Shown here one piece after another: positions 38,401 to 51,042 of a stretch of DNA of 64,000 nucleotides (the first letter of the stretch is position 1; the number at the start of each line of letters is the position of its first letter). This DNA is from Dimorphilus gyrociliatus (taxonomy: Eukaryota > Annelida > Polychaeta > Dinophilidae). Below the pieces are notes generated by a model. The model was not told the DNA's origin and did no database searches. It saw only the letters and a program-made list of their open reading frames with translations. The DNA is taken from assembly GCA_904063045.1 (NCBI GenBank), contig CAJFCJ010000014.1, positions 1,671,643 through 1,735,642 of the forward strand. The letters run 5' to 3'. A program made the translations under genes and the position numbers.

Positions 38401-41400
38401 TGAATCTCGCTCCCATGCCTCTCATATGGCTATAAATTTGAGTTCTGTTGTTGATATTGAAAAAGAAAAATGTATACCTGTTGTTAAAGGTCTAGTCGGG
38501 CTACTTTTGACTATTGATGTATCTTCAAACGTTCATTTGTTGCTTGTTCTCTGCAAATTAATTGCCAAGATATCTCATTTGCCGAAACCAAGTATTAACT
38601 TATCAGAAGCTTTAACACCATCGCAATTGAAAAACCTTATGCTGTTACAATCAGAATGCGATAGCAAACATCTTTCGGGGCCATGGACATCTCATGCTGT
38701 TAACTCATTACTATATGATTTGGTACAACAGCAGAGTGATTCGTCTTCGCCAATTAACTTTACAGGAGAAGCCGCCATTCCAGGAGTTTCCGGTGCTTCA
38801 GGGAGCAACAACAGTAATAATGCTACTGCAAGCACAAGTTCAGGTGCTTGTGGTGGAGCGACGGCCAGTGCTATCTCCAATGTCAATTCAAGTTCTAACC
38901 TTAATGCAAGTGGAAGCGGCTTATCATCTTTTGCATCGTCTTCTAGTAAAGTTGAACAAATGGATTTATCTTTTTCTGATGAAGATTTGCCTATAGCGGA
39001 ACAAAGTAGCGACAAGGACGGAAACCCTGATTCCTCAAGTGACGATACCGTCATGAATAATCTTCCTGATTTAAGTATTGTTGGAGCTCCAATTACGATT
39101 ATTTCTGATCCTCAAGTTGAGCACATGAATGAACCAAATAATATTTTTCAATCATCAGTCCTTGATGTTTTGCTAAATGATCATATCAAGAAATCATCAA
39201 ATTTGTCGAAACATTCTAATAGTAGTAATAATAGCAACAACAGCGAATCGACGAATATTTCAATGGCCATCGACTCTAGAACTCAAGTTGGATTACAAAT
39301 TTTAGCAGATTTGAAAATAAGAATGACCGCTTCAAACCTGCAGGATAGCTTACATTCATCTTTCGTATCAACTTTACCATTATCTAGTAATTATGGTCAT
39401 TCATTGCATAGTTGTTTGAAACCATCTGTTGAAGATGAGAGGAGACAGACAGAAATAGTCCGTATTCTAAATATGAAATCATCAACAAATGAAGAATTGA
39501 TATATACAGCTTTAGACGACCTTGTATATTTATTTAAAGAAGGAAAGTTAAATATAGATACTCTTTTGAACATGTGGTCCTCGCTTGCAAGCATTTTGAA
39601 TTCTCCTATACTACGAAAGAACATGCCGGTTGTCATCTTGATGCGAATTGCTGATAATTTGCTTACAATACTCTCTTCCCAACATTTCCTAAATGTTACC
39701 ACTAGCGTTCTGGCTTTAAACATATTAAGTAAGTTATGCGTATCCGAAATCGTTGCAACAAATTTGTCATCCAAGGACGAGATATTTCGCTTGCTAAAGT
39801 CTTTATTAACGGACATGAACACTGAATTAGCAGGTCCGGGAGTTTGCACCGCTTTATCTAAATTTTTAGCTGATTTACAAAAAGGAAAACTCTGCTTGGA
39901 AATCATGTTCAAGTTGGCTACAGATATATGTCAGGTATGGCCCAGAGGTCCAATCGATTTACAGCATTCCTTCCTGACTTTCCTCTCTAAGATTGTGACT
40001 GGAAAAAACAGCAAAATATCTCAAAACTTGGCTTTGCAATACGTTCAATGCGTATCTACCTTGATTTCAATTGGAATAAATACTGGTAATGTCAGCTGTC
40101 AGACAAGTATTGATTCCAATAGAACGTCCTGTCTAGAAAGCATCTTTCAAGAAGATCAGAAAGAAGAGAAAATATTTGTCAATAGACCAACTCTCTTGGC
40201 ATTAGTAATTAGAATATGTGCCCATCTCGTCCCTTATGTAATCAACAATATAGAAATGAATGTTCAATATAAATTTTTATCAGCTTTGAACGACTGCTCG
40301 TCTAATACACTGGCTATGCTGATGTGCGCAGCTGGTAGACCACCTCCTCAAATTATAAATCGAACTCCAAGCAATGCTTATGATGAAATGTTTTCTTTTC
40401 TTCTCAGTATTCACAAACAAGAGACAGGTCGAGAAGTCGGTATTCAAGCTATAGCCAAAATACTGGCAGATGCAACTAAATTATCTCAAGCTGTACTATG
40501 GTTATGTCTTACTGTTCTAGATGAAAAGAAAAAGCTAGCAATATTCTTACGTTTAGGAGGAGTTATTGCTGTATGCCGCCAACTTATTAATAGTTCAAAA
40601 TTTTCGTTGTGCTCTTGGCCTTTAGTCTTAACAGAAATGTTAGAGGAAGATCAACTTATGACTGGTCCTAGCACAAAGCTTAAGGAAGAAGAAGATGGTC
40701 TTAAAAATTTAGCACCTTTATGTCGCATCACCAGCTCAAGTAAAAACAATGCTGAGGCTCTTCTCTTATCAAACCCACCACATAGGAGAGCCAGATCTGC
40801 CACTTGGACTTATCACTTTTCACCTGGTGAAGTGTGGGTAGATCTAACCCTTCACCTTCCATTCGCGGCTCTTCTTTACCAAGTAAATATTGTGCCACAT
40901 GCTATTTCTTTATCAACAAGCCCTTATTTAGTCGCTTTGGAAACCGCAATGGATAGCAATAATGTCTTACCACTGTGTGAACCACTTCATACTGCAGGAA
41001 TGTCAACAATTAAACTTAAATTAGATTCTCCAACAGTAGTAACATCTGTCACTATACGATTACATAGACCACTTGATAACTCATCAATTGGCTTATCTCA
41101 AGTGCTCCTTCTTGGAACACCAGCCTTCTTGAAGATAAAAAGTGATATTACTGATGGTAGCAACAGAAAATCAGGTGCAGCTTGGTTGAAACTCTTACAT
41201 CATTGTTTAATTTCTTCATCTGAACTTAGTAACGACGTAATATCTTGCGTACAAGCATTTTCTACAGAAAATAGAAATTTTGTTCAGAGTTGCACTGCAT
41301 TGACTTTAAATAATTCCTGCGGCATTTACGGCGATGCTTTGGAAGAAGTTCTCGTGAAACTGGGAAGTTGCGAGGAAAGTTTAAGCAAAAGAGTTCTGGA

Positions 41401-44400
41401 ATGCATCCTAAATTTCACAGAATCGACAGAAATGAGCGTTGAAATATTTAAGAAACTTGCTGCTCGAGTTGATCAGTTTATGAGCGATCGATTAACTTAT
41501 ATTTTGGAATGGCTATCAAAAACAGCGGCAAACGTTGTTCATAATAGAGTAAAACCACCGGCGAATGGACATGTACAGGCCATTGGAAATGTCTTATGGA
41601 ACGTTGCGGACCAAGTAGATCGTTTCTCCGGGCTCCTGAATATAAATTTATTACAATCTTTATTTGAATGGGCTATGAAAACACACGACAGCTCAACCCG
41701 TTGTGCAATTGAAAGTGTTATCTGTTCAATTTGTATGTTGATACCTAGCCTTTTAAAACCATTAACTGAAAATTTATACAACATCGATCAACAAGCTCTA
41801 TCAATCCTTGCTTCTGCCTGTTCGTCTAAACGAGCAGTGGTTGCAATGTTGGAGGGAAACTTTTTACTAAGCTTAGTTCAAAAAGTTAGAGCGACTTTTG
41901 ATTCATCAAGCCAATTTGATTCTTTCCCCTCTCATTTACATGCTCCAGTTTTAAAATTTTTGGCTCGGGTGTCAACAGTATCCCATTTTCAAGATTTTCT
42001 TGGCAGTTTAGGGCAAGAATTTTGGAATGGGCTACTATTATCGGTCTGCACATGGAAGCACATGTCCGACTACGTATATAGGGAGAGCGTTCATACAGCC
42101 TGTATTGAATTAGTTCGAGCCGTTACTCTTTGCCATCGGGAGAATCAAAAACTTATAGCATCGTGCCTTTGTCATGTTTTACAAACGTCCCCGTCCGTTT
42201 CCGCCTTTCTCAGAAGAATTCTCCTTCAAGTATTATTGGAGTATGAAAAAATAACCATCAACATCCACGGAAATGTTCCTCTAACAAGTTCTCTCGGTTA
42301 TCCTGGATTACCGGCACACCCTAGGCACGCGCTTGGCTTAAAAGGACGTTGCTTATCAGCTGCAGTAAATTGCAAATTAGCCCAATTAATATCAGTGGAT
42401 ACATCGTCATCTGAAGTTGACGATGAATTTTCCCAAAATTCCGATGATCGGGAAGACGATCGAAGAAGAACGATTAACTATTTCTCATCTGTGCATGTGA
42501 CATCAGCTTGTAAAAGAGTAAAGAAGGCATCAAAGAACGATAGTAATTCAAAGCAGCAAGCTCTCAAAAAAGCCTTTAAATCTCCTATCGTGCTATATTT
42601 TACCCATTCGGCTCTTGGGGATTCAGTGAAAATTTCACCTCAAATGAAAGTGGGAACCTTGTTAGAACTTTTGAAAAACCACAAAAGAGATGAAAACGTG
42701 CTTGACTTAATGGCTCATGATGCAAAAGAAGGGACAGATTGTAAAGAAACACTAATTGAGTCTTGTGATAAGCTAGGCTCATCATCTATTCTACATGCAT
42801 TTGCGGATTCTGGTGGCTTGGCTCTTTTGGCAGATAGACTACCATTGCTACATTCTGTTGCTCAAACAGCATCTGCAGCTCAGCCAATGATTTCATCCTC
42901 CAGACCTAACATGGACGATTGGATTACTCTCGAAAGTGGCGATGATTTCTACGATGATTTGAATTTCATATCACAGACAATGCAGATAAATAATGTAGAA
43001 ACCACTCAAAAAACATCAAAGAGTGCAGCACAGGCTGCAAATGCGTCAGCTTTCCAACCAGCTCCCCCTCATTCACTTTTAATATTCGGTTTGTGTCTAC
43101 GGCTTCCGAAATATGCGGATGTGTTACTAAGAAGTAATAAAGAAAAAGCTGTCAGTCTCTTGAGATTGGCTTTGGGTGTTGCTGATGACGCGGCAGGCGT
43201 TCCCATAATAGGATCTGAAGCAGCCCAAGGTTTGGCTATTTTACCAATGGTCGTTCTCAATGATCTTTTGGAGTCTACCGAGGAAGATGGAATGAAGCTT
43301 CGACATAACATTGCAGATTTAGGAATTTTGCATGTTCTTTTGGCTGTTCTCGCAATTCTCAGCCATCAGAATCCCTTCGAACCCTCTATAAGCCATCCCC
43401 ACTCTCATCTGATAAATGTTGCAACACAATCGGCAAAAATGCTAACTACTACAACTAATAATAAAAAAGTTTCAGCATCCGAGACAGCAAAAAAGACAAC
43501 CGTGGGTACTGCTCAAGGTACTGCTGCGGGACAACAATACTGGGCCAAGGGAACAGGATTTGGAACAGGAAGCACAGCCAGCTCTTGGGATGCAGAGCAA
43601 GCTCTATTAAGGCAAAAAGCAGAAGAGGATCACGTGTCAGCTTTATTTCATGCCATTTCCTCATTCTTCAATAACAATGACTTGAGAAAAGATCGAAATT
43701 TTACTAATGATCTCTTCGAGTTGTTTAATTCCTCATGTTTAGTTTCTGCTTCTTGCTCTTATTTGAGAAACGACTCAGTTTTGGACATGTCCAGGCATGT
43801 TCCGCTGTATAAGGCGTTACTTCGATTGCTTCGATCAATCAGTTCAGTTCCAACCCTCGTACCTTTACTAACAACATCAACGTCAACATCAGATGCAAGT
43901 CTAAACTCTCTACTTACAAGTATGAAAAATTGTGTCGATACTTATTCATCTCGCTTGGCAACCAAAGTAACGGCTGGTATAGCAGAAGAAAAAGGAGAAT
44001 TATCTCAACTGATTCCAGACATTCAGAGAACAGCTAAAACTGTTGAAAGTGCCACCGAAGTTTTACAAAAAGATATTCAAATGACAGATGTCACAGATAG
44101 ACTGAATTGTGTTTCTGAAGAGCAAAGCTTAGAGGAAACTTATATGCAAACTATGAAAAGTCTGCAATTTGACACCTATAACATGGTTGTAACAGAAAGA
44201 ACTGGTCCACCAAAATTTGTCGTCAGTCACCATTACGCTAATAGCGTTAAAGTCGCAGGAGAGCCAACTGGCCAGAATGCCGCCTCGCGAGCGAGGCGGT
44301 TAGCTCAGGAAGCAGTCACTTTGTCAACTTCACTCCCACTTTCGGCATCCAGTTCAGTCTTTGTCAGATGCGATGAAGAAAGGTTGGATGTTATGAAAGT

Positions 44401-45031
44401 ATTAATAACAGGTCCTGATGGAACACCATATGCTAATGGATGCTTTGAATTTGATGTTTACTTCCCTTTGGATTACCCAACTGCTCCGCCTCATGTTCAT
44501 CTATGTACTACGGGAAACAGAAGCGTTCGATTCAATCCTAACTTATATAATGATGGAAAGGTTTGCTTATCTGTATTGAATACATGGCATGGAAGACCAG
44601 AAGAAAAATGGAACGCATCTACTTCAAGCCTACTTCAAGTTTTAGTCTCAATACAATCGCTAATTTTGGTTGCCGAACCATATTTTAATGAGCCTGGTTA
44701 CGAAAGATCTAAAGGTACTGTAAGTGGAGAGGCCAGTAGCCGAGAATATGACAGTAATATCCGTCAGGCAACAGTTAGGTGGGCAATGTTAGATATGCTG
44801 CAAAGACCACCAGCAGCATTCCGAAGCGTCATTAAAAAACATTTTTGGTTGAAGAGAAATCAGATAACCAAACAATTGGATGATTGGCTAAATGAGACAC
44901 AAGGGCTTTCCAACGATAGAAGAAGCACAAGAGCAATAGCTCATAGTCTAGCATCATTAAAAGTTCATGCAGCGCAAGTTAAAGAAGAACTACGAAACAT
45001 GAAATGCCCGGACGATGATGGTTCGGTATAA
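32424..45031 (+). CDS. BIRC6: BIR repeat-containing ubiquitin-conjugating enzyme BIRC6/BRUCE, complete, about 4095 aa
   Basis: Six exons (32424-32607, 32682-32863, 32927-33064, 33128-33616, 33682-33777, 33833-45031) close in phase. BIRC6 is a giant E2/E3 hybrid that ubiquitinates caspases, SMAC and autophagy factors and so restrains apoptosis. The BIR domain spans about residues 234-312, with zinc ligands C275, C278, H295 and C302 in the CX2C and HX6C spacing. N-terminal segments have beta-propeller character (FATGTSKGNITLWDNS). The UBC fold lies at about 3850-4020, with the catalytic cysteine at about C3941 in NDGKVCLSVLNTWHG. A Ser/Asn-rich, low-complexity linker is at about 2015-2075. Human BIRC6 is about 4860 residues, so this form is shorter. 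All introns lie in the first 1.4 kb; the final exon is 11.2 kb. Both key domains look functional. Confidence 0.97.
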
Positions 45032-45127
45032 GCTCTGCAGCAATTAACTTGTGTTAAGGAAAAAATTTTAAATTATATTTATATGTATTCGTTTTTCATT
45101 TACAATATAATATATATATGTATTTAC

Positions 45128-45154
45128 ATATATATATATATATATATATATATA
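45128..45154. repeat. (TA)n microsatellite in the BIRC6 3' flank
   Basis: TA run about 100 bases past the BIRC6 stop codon. Confidence 0.85.
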
Positions 45155-45494
45155 AATCTGTATGTAAAAAAATATCCGAAGTGTATATATATTTATATAC
45201 TTACATAAATATATATATGCCTGAAAGTGGGTATGTGTGTGCTTAAAATTTACTTATTATAGTGTATATCGTACTTTGAAAATTTCTGTTACTCTATTTT
45301 GAATTAAAATTCGCTTACGGCTTATTTCGGACATAATGATGACTCATGAATATCTTCACTACATTTTTCAGTGAACTTTTAGGTAATATTTCGTAAAGAA
45401 ATAGGCCTATTCGTTGTGGCCTATTTTAATCGATATTGCTCTGTTAATCGAAATAGATCTATGCAGTTGCATTTCTTCAGTTAATCCTATATAG

Positions 45495-45506
45495 ATGGTA
45501 GAATGA
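45495..45506 (+). promoter_or_regulatory. Minimal upstream ORF overlapping the SLC46-like start codon
   Basis: ATG GTA GAA TGA: a three-codon ORF whose stop overlaps the main start in the sequence ATGA (45503-45506). It matters only if the mRNA starts upstream of it. Such an overlap can lower translation or allow reinitiation. Confidence 0.4.
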
Positions 45507-46882
45507 ACAATATAAACAAAGATTCCCGAAAACGGAGGTCTCTACCAGGACTTATCGAATTTATACTTGCTCTTTCTATGCTAGCTATGGGAGGCAGTCC
45601 TGTCCTAATTTCACAGTTCATTTACGAGTTAACATCAGAAAAATACAATTTCAATGATAATGGAGCTAGTGCTTGTTCTAATGATACAAACAGTACTACT
45701 TTACAGGAAACTGTACAAACAGAATCATCCCATTTTATGATGTACATCAATATAGCTACAATGGCACCAAGTATACTTATGACAATATTTCTCGGAGCTT
45801 TCAGTGACATAAATGGTCGGAAAATATCAATTGTTATATCTATTTCTTGTGCAGGACTGGCTTTTTTTGCCTATGATATTTTTATATTTTTTAGAATTAG
45901 TAGGAAATATTTTGTTCTACCTGGACTGATCCAAGGGTTAGGTGGAGGTTGGATTGCTTTATATATGGCAACATTTTCTTATTTATCAGATACAACTAGC
46001 ATAGAGACGCGATCCTTTAGAGTAACTTTAATGGAAGCTGCAGCGGGGGTAACCGTAACACTTTCTCAAATAATTATGGGATTAGCGATAAAGAAACTCG
46101 GTTATTTATACTCTTTTTTAATAATCCAAGGAATATTAGCGATTAGTTTAATAATTACCGTCGTTTTCTTGGAAGATGTTATCAGAGTTACTCCTAATGT
46201 CAAGCGGGGATTATTTTCATACATTAAAGCAACGTTTCATGTCTACACGAAGCCATCAGAGTGTGGTAGACGGTGGAGATTATTGCTTATATTAGTGATA
46301 CTCTTTATGGTTGCCTTCGTTAATCTTGGTCGCATAGATGTTATAACCTATTTATTAAAAGACAGTCCATTTTGTTGGAAATCCGATTATATAGGATATT
46401 ATATGGGTACTTCAACTTGCATGACATATACTAGCAGTTTGATTTTTACTAAATTAACCGGGAAGATCTTTGGAGATAAAGGATTAATGATGATAGGAGC
46501 AATATCTGGTATAGCAAGCAATTTGCTTTTAGGATTCGCTCAATCATTATCACTTCTTATCGCTGGTGAGTTGTATATGTATTTTTTCTAGCCTATACCT
46601 TTATGTTATGCTGTATTAATTTATCTAGGACTCTTTGCGAATATATTCACCTCCTTAGTAATACCAATGGTACGCTCGATAGGCTCAAAGCTAGTATCTT
46701 CTGACGAGAAAGGTGCTATGTTTGCAGGTATTGCATGCATTGAAACTATTTCCACCCTTTCAGGGTTAGTGAGTATGGATGCAATATATATGGTAACTGT
46801 AAACATATTTAAACCGACGGCTTTCATCGTTTGCTCCGGAATATTGTCCATTTGTTTATTTACTATCTGGTCAGTATCCTAA
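45503..46882 (+). CDS. SLC46-type MFS transporter (PCFT/SLC46A3-like), complete, 438 aa
   Basis: Two exons (45503-46565 and 46629-46882) join in phase 1. The protein has a short basic N terminus, a first helix (LPGLIEFILALSMLAMGG), a long Cys- and Asn-bearing extracellular loop with likely glycosylation sites (NDT, NST), the MFS motif A form LGAFSDINGRK at residues 97-107, and about ten further hydrophobic segments. The loop between the first two helices and the motif are characteristic of the SLC46 family: the proton-coupled folate transporter, the thymic-stroma transporter and lysosomal SLC46A3, which in mammals move folate or solutes such as muropeptides. Substrate cannot be assigned. Length is as expected. 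It lies about 470 bases downstream of BIRC6 on the same strand, with its own start region. Confidence 0.85.
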
Positions 46883-48223
46883 TTCTAAGAAATTCTTAGA
46901 CTATTATTATTAATTATCAATAAGTTCCTTGAACTTAATTTGACTATTTTACCTTCTTTAGCGGCTATATTTGGAGAGAGAAAAGGCTTAGTAGATTGGA
47001 GCCTCAACCTCTTTGAAAGACATCTATTAATGTAGAAAAAAGGATGCTTTTTGATTGCCTCTTTGCCCTTTACAAACACTCTGCTTTATCAACTCAAAAC
47101 GGAATGGGAATGCTGAAAGAAAACTGATTTTTAATATAAAAAAACAGGCAATGTGCTATATATACATAAAGTTATATGCACACAATGTACAGCGCATACA
47201 CACTGTATGTAGAGGATTTACTGTATATATTGCATATGTACTTATCGATCGGATGTTTATTTATGCAAGTATTTTTTTTTTAAATATTTTTTGATCTCAT
47301 TTAAAAACTGAATGTAAACTGATCAAAGGTCATGGACACATAAACAATTGATAATATCACTTGATATATTTGTATAGATTAATAAATATTTACGTTATGC
47401 ATAGTTCTATTTATTTGTTTACACATTCAATTTTAAACGATAAATTGAGAAAAAAAAGAAATACAGACTTGATTTGTTAAAATGCTGTTAAATAGTTAGT
47501 TATTAACCCTAATTAAGAAAGACTCTTTTCGAAGACTAAATTAAATTGAAAAAGCTCCAAAACAACTACAGGATTGCATAAAATCTATGTCCCCTCTAGG
47601 CCTATTATTGATTGCATTTACGCCTATGCCTCTCCGCATCTATCTTTGTTAATGGTTTTTTTTTATAGGAAATATCTCATTCTGCTTTAGGCCTAGAAGT
47701 TTAAGTTATTCATGAACTAGCAACAATTTTCACCGGGGATACTAGTTAACTGTTCAATAGTTCATATGTACATTCCATAATATTAAATCAAAGGTAACAA
47801 CATGAATTGAAGTTATAAATAAAGATATAACAAATGCATGATATTTTAAATATATAACATTCAATGTTATTATATAAAAAAAAACCCATAAAAACGATGT
47901 TAAAAATTAAAATTTCCAGCTTAAAAAGTCAATTTCCTTTTCCGACTATTTTTTTCATTTTCCAATTAAGTTATTGCGCTTTTAACAGGTAATTTGCATT
48001 AGATTAAACTTTTAATATATAAACAGCACATCTATATTTAAATTATTCACTTAAAAAGAAGTCGTTAATTTGTGTGAAAACATTGTGCTGTGTGTGTGTG
48101 CTAAATTGGCGAAATACGGAACTATTTTCTCAATGCGGAAGAATATAGAACAAAGGTGTTGTTTGGTTAAGGGAAATTAAAGAACGAGCAGGAAAACGAA
48201 TCGCATTCTTAACTAGATCAGTG
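46883..48223. other. Intergenic: SLC46-like 3' flank and K2P channel upstream region
   Basis: No exon supported; AT-rich, with no clear motif. Confidence 0.55.
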
Positions 48224-48247
48224 ATGACAATTGATCGAGTTTACTGA
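48224..48247 (+). promoter_or_regulatory. Upstream ORF of K2P first exon A
   Basis: ATG followed by six sense codons and TGA, ending ten bases before the exon A start codon at 48258. Confidence 0.35.
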
Positions 48248-48257
48248 AACGTTTGCA

Positions 48258-49952
48258 ATGTTGAGGAGGAGTACATCGAGGATTTTAATTCTCGGTGCAT
48301 TTTATGCCCTTTACCTTGTAATTGGTGCATCAGTTTTTTGCGCTATAGAAGGGCCGGATGAAAATAAGAGGAAACAAGAGTTGAAAGATATTAGAAAGAC
48401 ATTCCTAGAAGGACATACTTCTTGTATTACTGGTAAATATTCATATTTCATTTCAAATATATTTAAATATTCATCAAGTTCTGCTCTTCAATATAGTTAT
48501 GTGTATAAAATGTAAACGTTCTAAATAATCGATGTTCTTGTTCTAGCTATAGTATTAAAAAAAATAAGATATAGGCTAAGTATAGTTTTGAACACCTGTT
48601 CAACGATTTAATAAAATTTTCAGCGTAGAACAAACAGGCATTTGCCATGTTCGTGCCAAATCGCCTTAGAGAATTTCGACTTTTATTTCTTTTTATATTT
48701 ATGGTGTTTTATTTGATATTAGGAGCAATTACATTTAATTTACTTGAAGAAGAAAGATCAAGACAACTATTGGATAATGTTCAATCTATTCGTAACAGTT
48801 TCTTACTTAACCATTCAAGCTGTTTAAAGGGTACTCTTTTAAATAGATCTTTCAGGGCCTTCATTCCTTATTTAATTTTAATCACATTTAAAATAAGAGA
48901 AAATCAAACTTTAAGTTTGTAAAAAGAGATAACTTAAAATATATTACGTATTGATATTAAAGAATAAGACGTTGATTCGCACCAAGCAGATGGTGTGAAG
49001 TTAATGCATGATACGATGATACAATACTTTATTCTCTCATACTATCTTTTTTAGATGGAGAATTAGAGGCATTTATAGAGAAAATCGTTGAAGCACAAAA
49101 TCGTGGTGTCAGTGCTATAAAGAATGTGACAAGTGAATCTAATTGGAGTTTCGGGCAGTCATTGTTTTTTGCGGGTACCATTTTAACTACAATAGGTAAA
49201 TGACTGAAAAAATCAGAGATATTTACATAGAGGTTAATGATAAATATGCTATTATACAAAATAGGATACGGTCACGTAACTCCCCTTTCCGAAGGTGGTA
49301 AAGTTTTTTGCGTTGTTTACGCCTTGATCGGAATACCCTTAACTCTAATCCTCTTTACTGCCATCGTCGAGCGTCTCATGCTTTTAACAAATGCAATACT
49401 GTCTCTACTGGAGAAAAAACTCTCTCATATTTTGACTTATTTACAAGTCCGACTTCTTCATTTGGCTATTATTTTTACCTTCCTTCTAGTCTTTATTTTC
49501 ATCACGCCTGCTGTTATATTTACGTGCATCGAGAAACGGTGGAACTTTTTGGATTCTTTTTACTATTGTTTTATCTCTATGACCACCATTGGGTTAGGCG
49601 ACTACATTCCTGGAGATGATGTCAATCAACAAAACAGAGCCTTATATAAAATATTAACAACTGGTAAGGTATTACTTAGCGCGTTTGATCGAGCTATTTC
49701 AAACACTTTTCTCTATCATTTATTCATTAAACAGTCTATTTATTTATTGGATTGACTATCATGATGCTCACGTTGGCTACAATATATGAAATACCGGAAT
49801 TAAACATCGGTTCTCATTTCTACTTGAAATCGGATGCTGAGCACGAAACAGAAAAGCAAACGCTAAGAAAACCGACAAACAATTATAATGCGGCCGAGAC
49901 GGAACAATCTACATTCGGCGGGGCTAAAGATAATGAAGCTTTAACGGAATAA
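48258..49952 (+). CDS. TWIK-like two-pore-domain potassium channel, isoform A, complete, 310 aa
   Basis: Exons 48258-48432, 49055-49195, 49265-49663 and 49735-49952 join in phase 1 throughout. K2P channels carry background potassium leak across the plasma membrane as dimers. The order is: first helix (ILILGAFYALYLVIGASVF), extracellular cap helices ending in the conserved cap cysteine (GHTSC), first pore loop TTIGYGHVTP, second helix (VFCVVYALIGIPLTL), third helix, second pore loop MTTIGLGDYIPGD, fourth helix (YLFIGLTIMMLTLATIYE) and a short acidic tail. NWSFGQSLFF before the first filter and the YGH/LGD filters resemble TWIK (KCNK1/6/7). The exon A start was taken at 48258, since no in-frame ATG precedes it. 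A second possible first exon lies at 48647-48830. Confidence 0.93.
48647..48830 (+). CDS. Alternative first exon (B) of the K2P channel
   Basis: An ATG at 48647 opens 61 codons plus one base to a GTACTC donor. It encodes a second version of the first helix and cap: RLLFLFIFMVFYLILGAI, then LLEEERSRQLLD and the cap cysteine in NHSSC. The donor is phase 1 like that of exon A, and both give the same codon (GAT) when joined to exon 49055. A splice acceptor (TTTTCAG at 48616-48622) precedes exon B, but joining exon A to it would create an immediate TAG. The two are therefore alternatives, giving proteins of 310 (A) or 313 (B) residues. Confidence 0.8.
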
Positions 49953-51042
49953 CTTTTTTTTTTCTTAACGTTGTCTGCTATTGCCGTAAGTCTGTCAAAT
50001 ATGTGAGACTGCATATCCCTAAGTCACAACTAGATCCTACTGTTTTCATTCCCTTTAGAGGCATTTAGTACACTAGTAGCATAACTAGCGTCTTAAATGT
50101 ATCATAAAAATTTACAGAGACTCTATTATATACGCTTTACATATGTCAACATATTATGTACCATATGAATATACTGTACATATACAGTATATCTAAGCAG
50201 AATAGAATGTACGTAATATGCTCATATAATATGCCTATATATATATATATATAGAGAAAATATATTTATATACTATAAAAAAAAACACGTGACCTAATTT
50301 TCTTTCGTACTCGCACACAATAGTCACTTCTGCATAATTTTCTCGAAATATGTATTTAGAAAGTCAGAGCTTGCTTTTTGTCACGCAACGTTCTTCAATG
50401 ATCTACTTCGACTTTGGCTGAATCGATTAGTATACTAATTATAAATTTAATTTGTCAGTAGTGCAGCATATTCTCAAACTATTTCAAATAAAGTTTGCTG
50501 TATGCTTATTGGTTTTGTTAGATTAACAATTTAAGATTACTATTAATACCGTCCTTGTACTTATGCTATTGAAATGGTAAGCTTAACAGTTCCTAGAAGA
50601 ATCTCTGCGAGAGAGACGTAATAAAATAGACGCGAATAAGAGTAGAAGGGTATTTCACACAACCCTTAAGCCAGTTTAAGTTGCCTTCATCATATGGAGT
50701 TTTATCGAACGGAAGCTGGCTGTATTTATAGATATAAATATTTTATATCACTAAATTGTTTATAAAATATTGTTTAAAGAGCTTTAAAAATAAAACAATG
50801 AATCAAATGTTACATAGGACGGAATGCGCAAACAATGTACTTAAAGCTTATTTTCATACTCATACATTCAGTTTTTCCCATTAAATAGAATGTAATGCGA
50901 TCTTTTGGAATTCGCTTTCTTTAATTTGTATACGACATACTCAAAGTAATAAACATGAATTAGTAATCCAAAATGGAGTCTTTTCTAATAAACTACGCTT
51001 TGATGAAGCTATAGGAAATCTTGGGTGTCAAATTTTTGTTAT
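49953..51042. other. Convergent intergenic region, K2P and HEAT gene 3' flanks
   Basis: No exon supported. Contains a TATACAGTATA motif at 50181-50191 and short TA runs. Confidence 0.6.

Noticed and set aside
34561..43664. Many open frames opposite BIRC6
   Set aside because: They are antisense shadows of the large BIRC6 exon.
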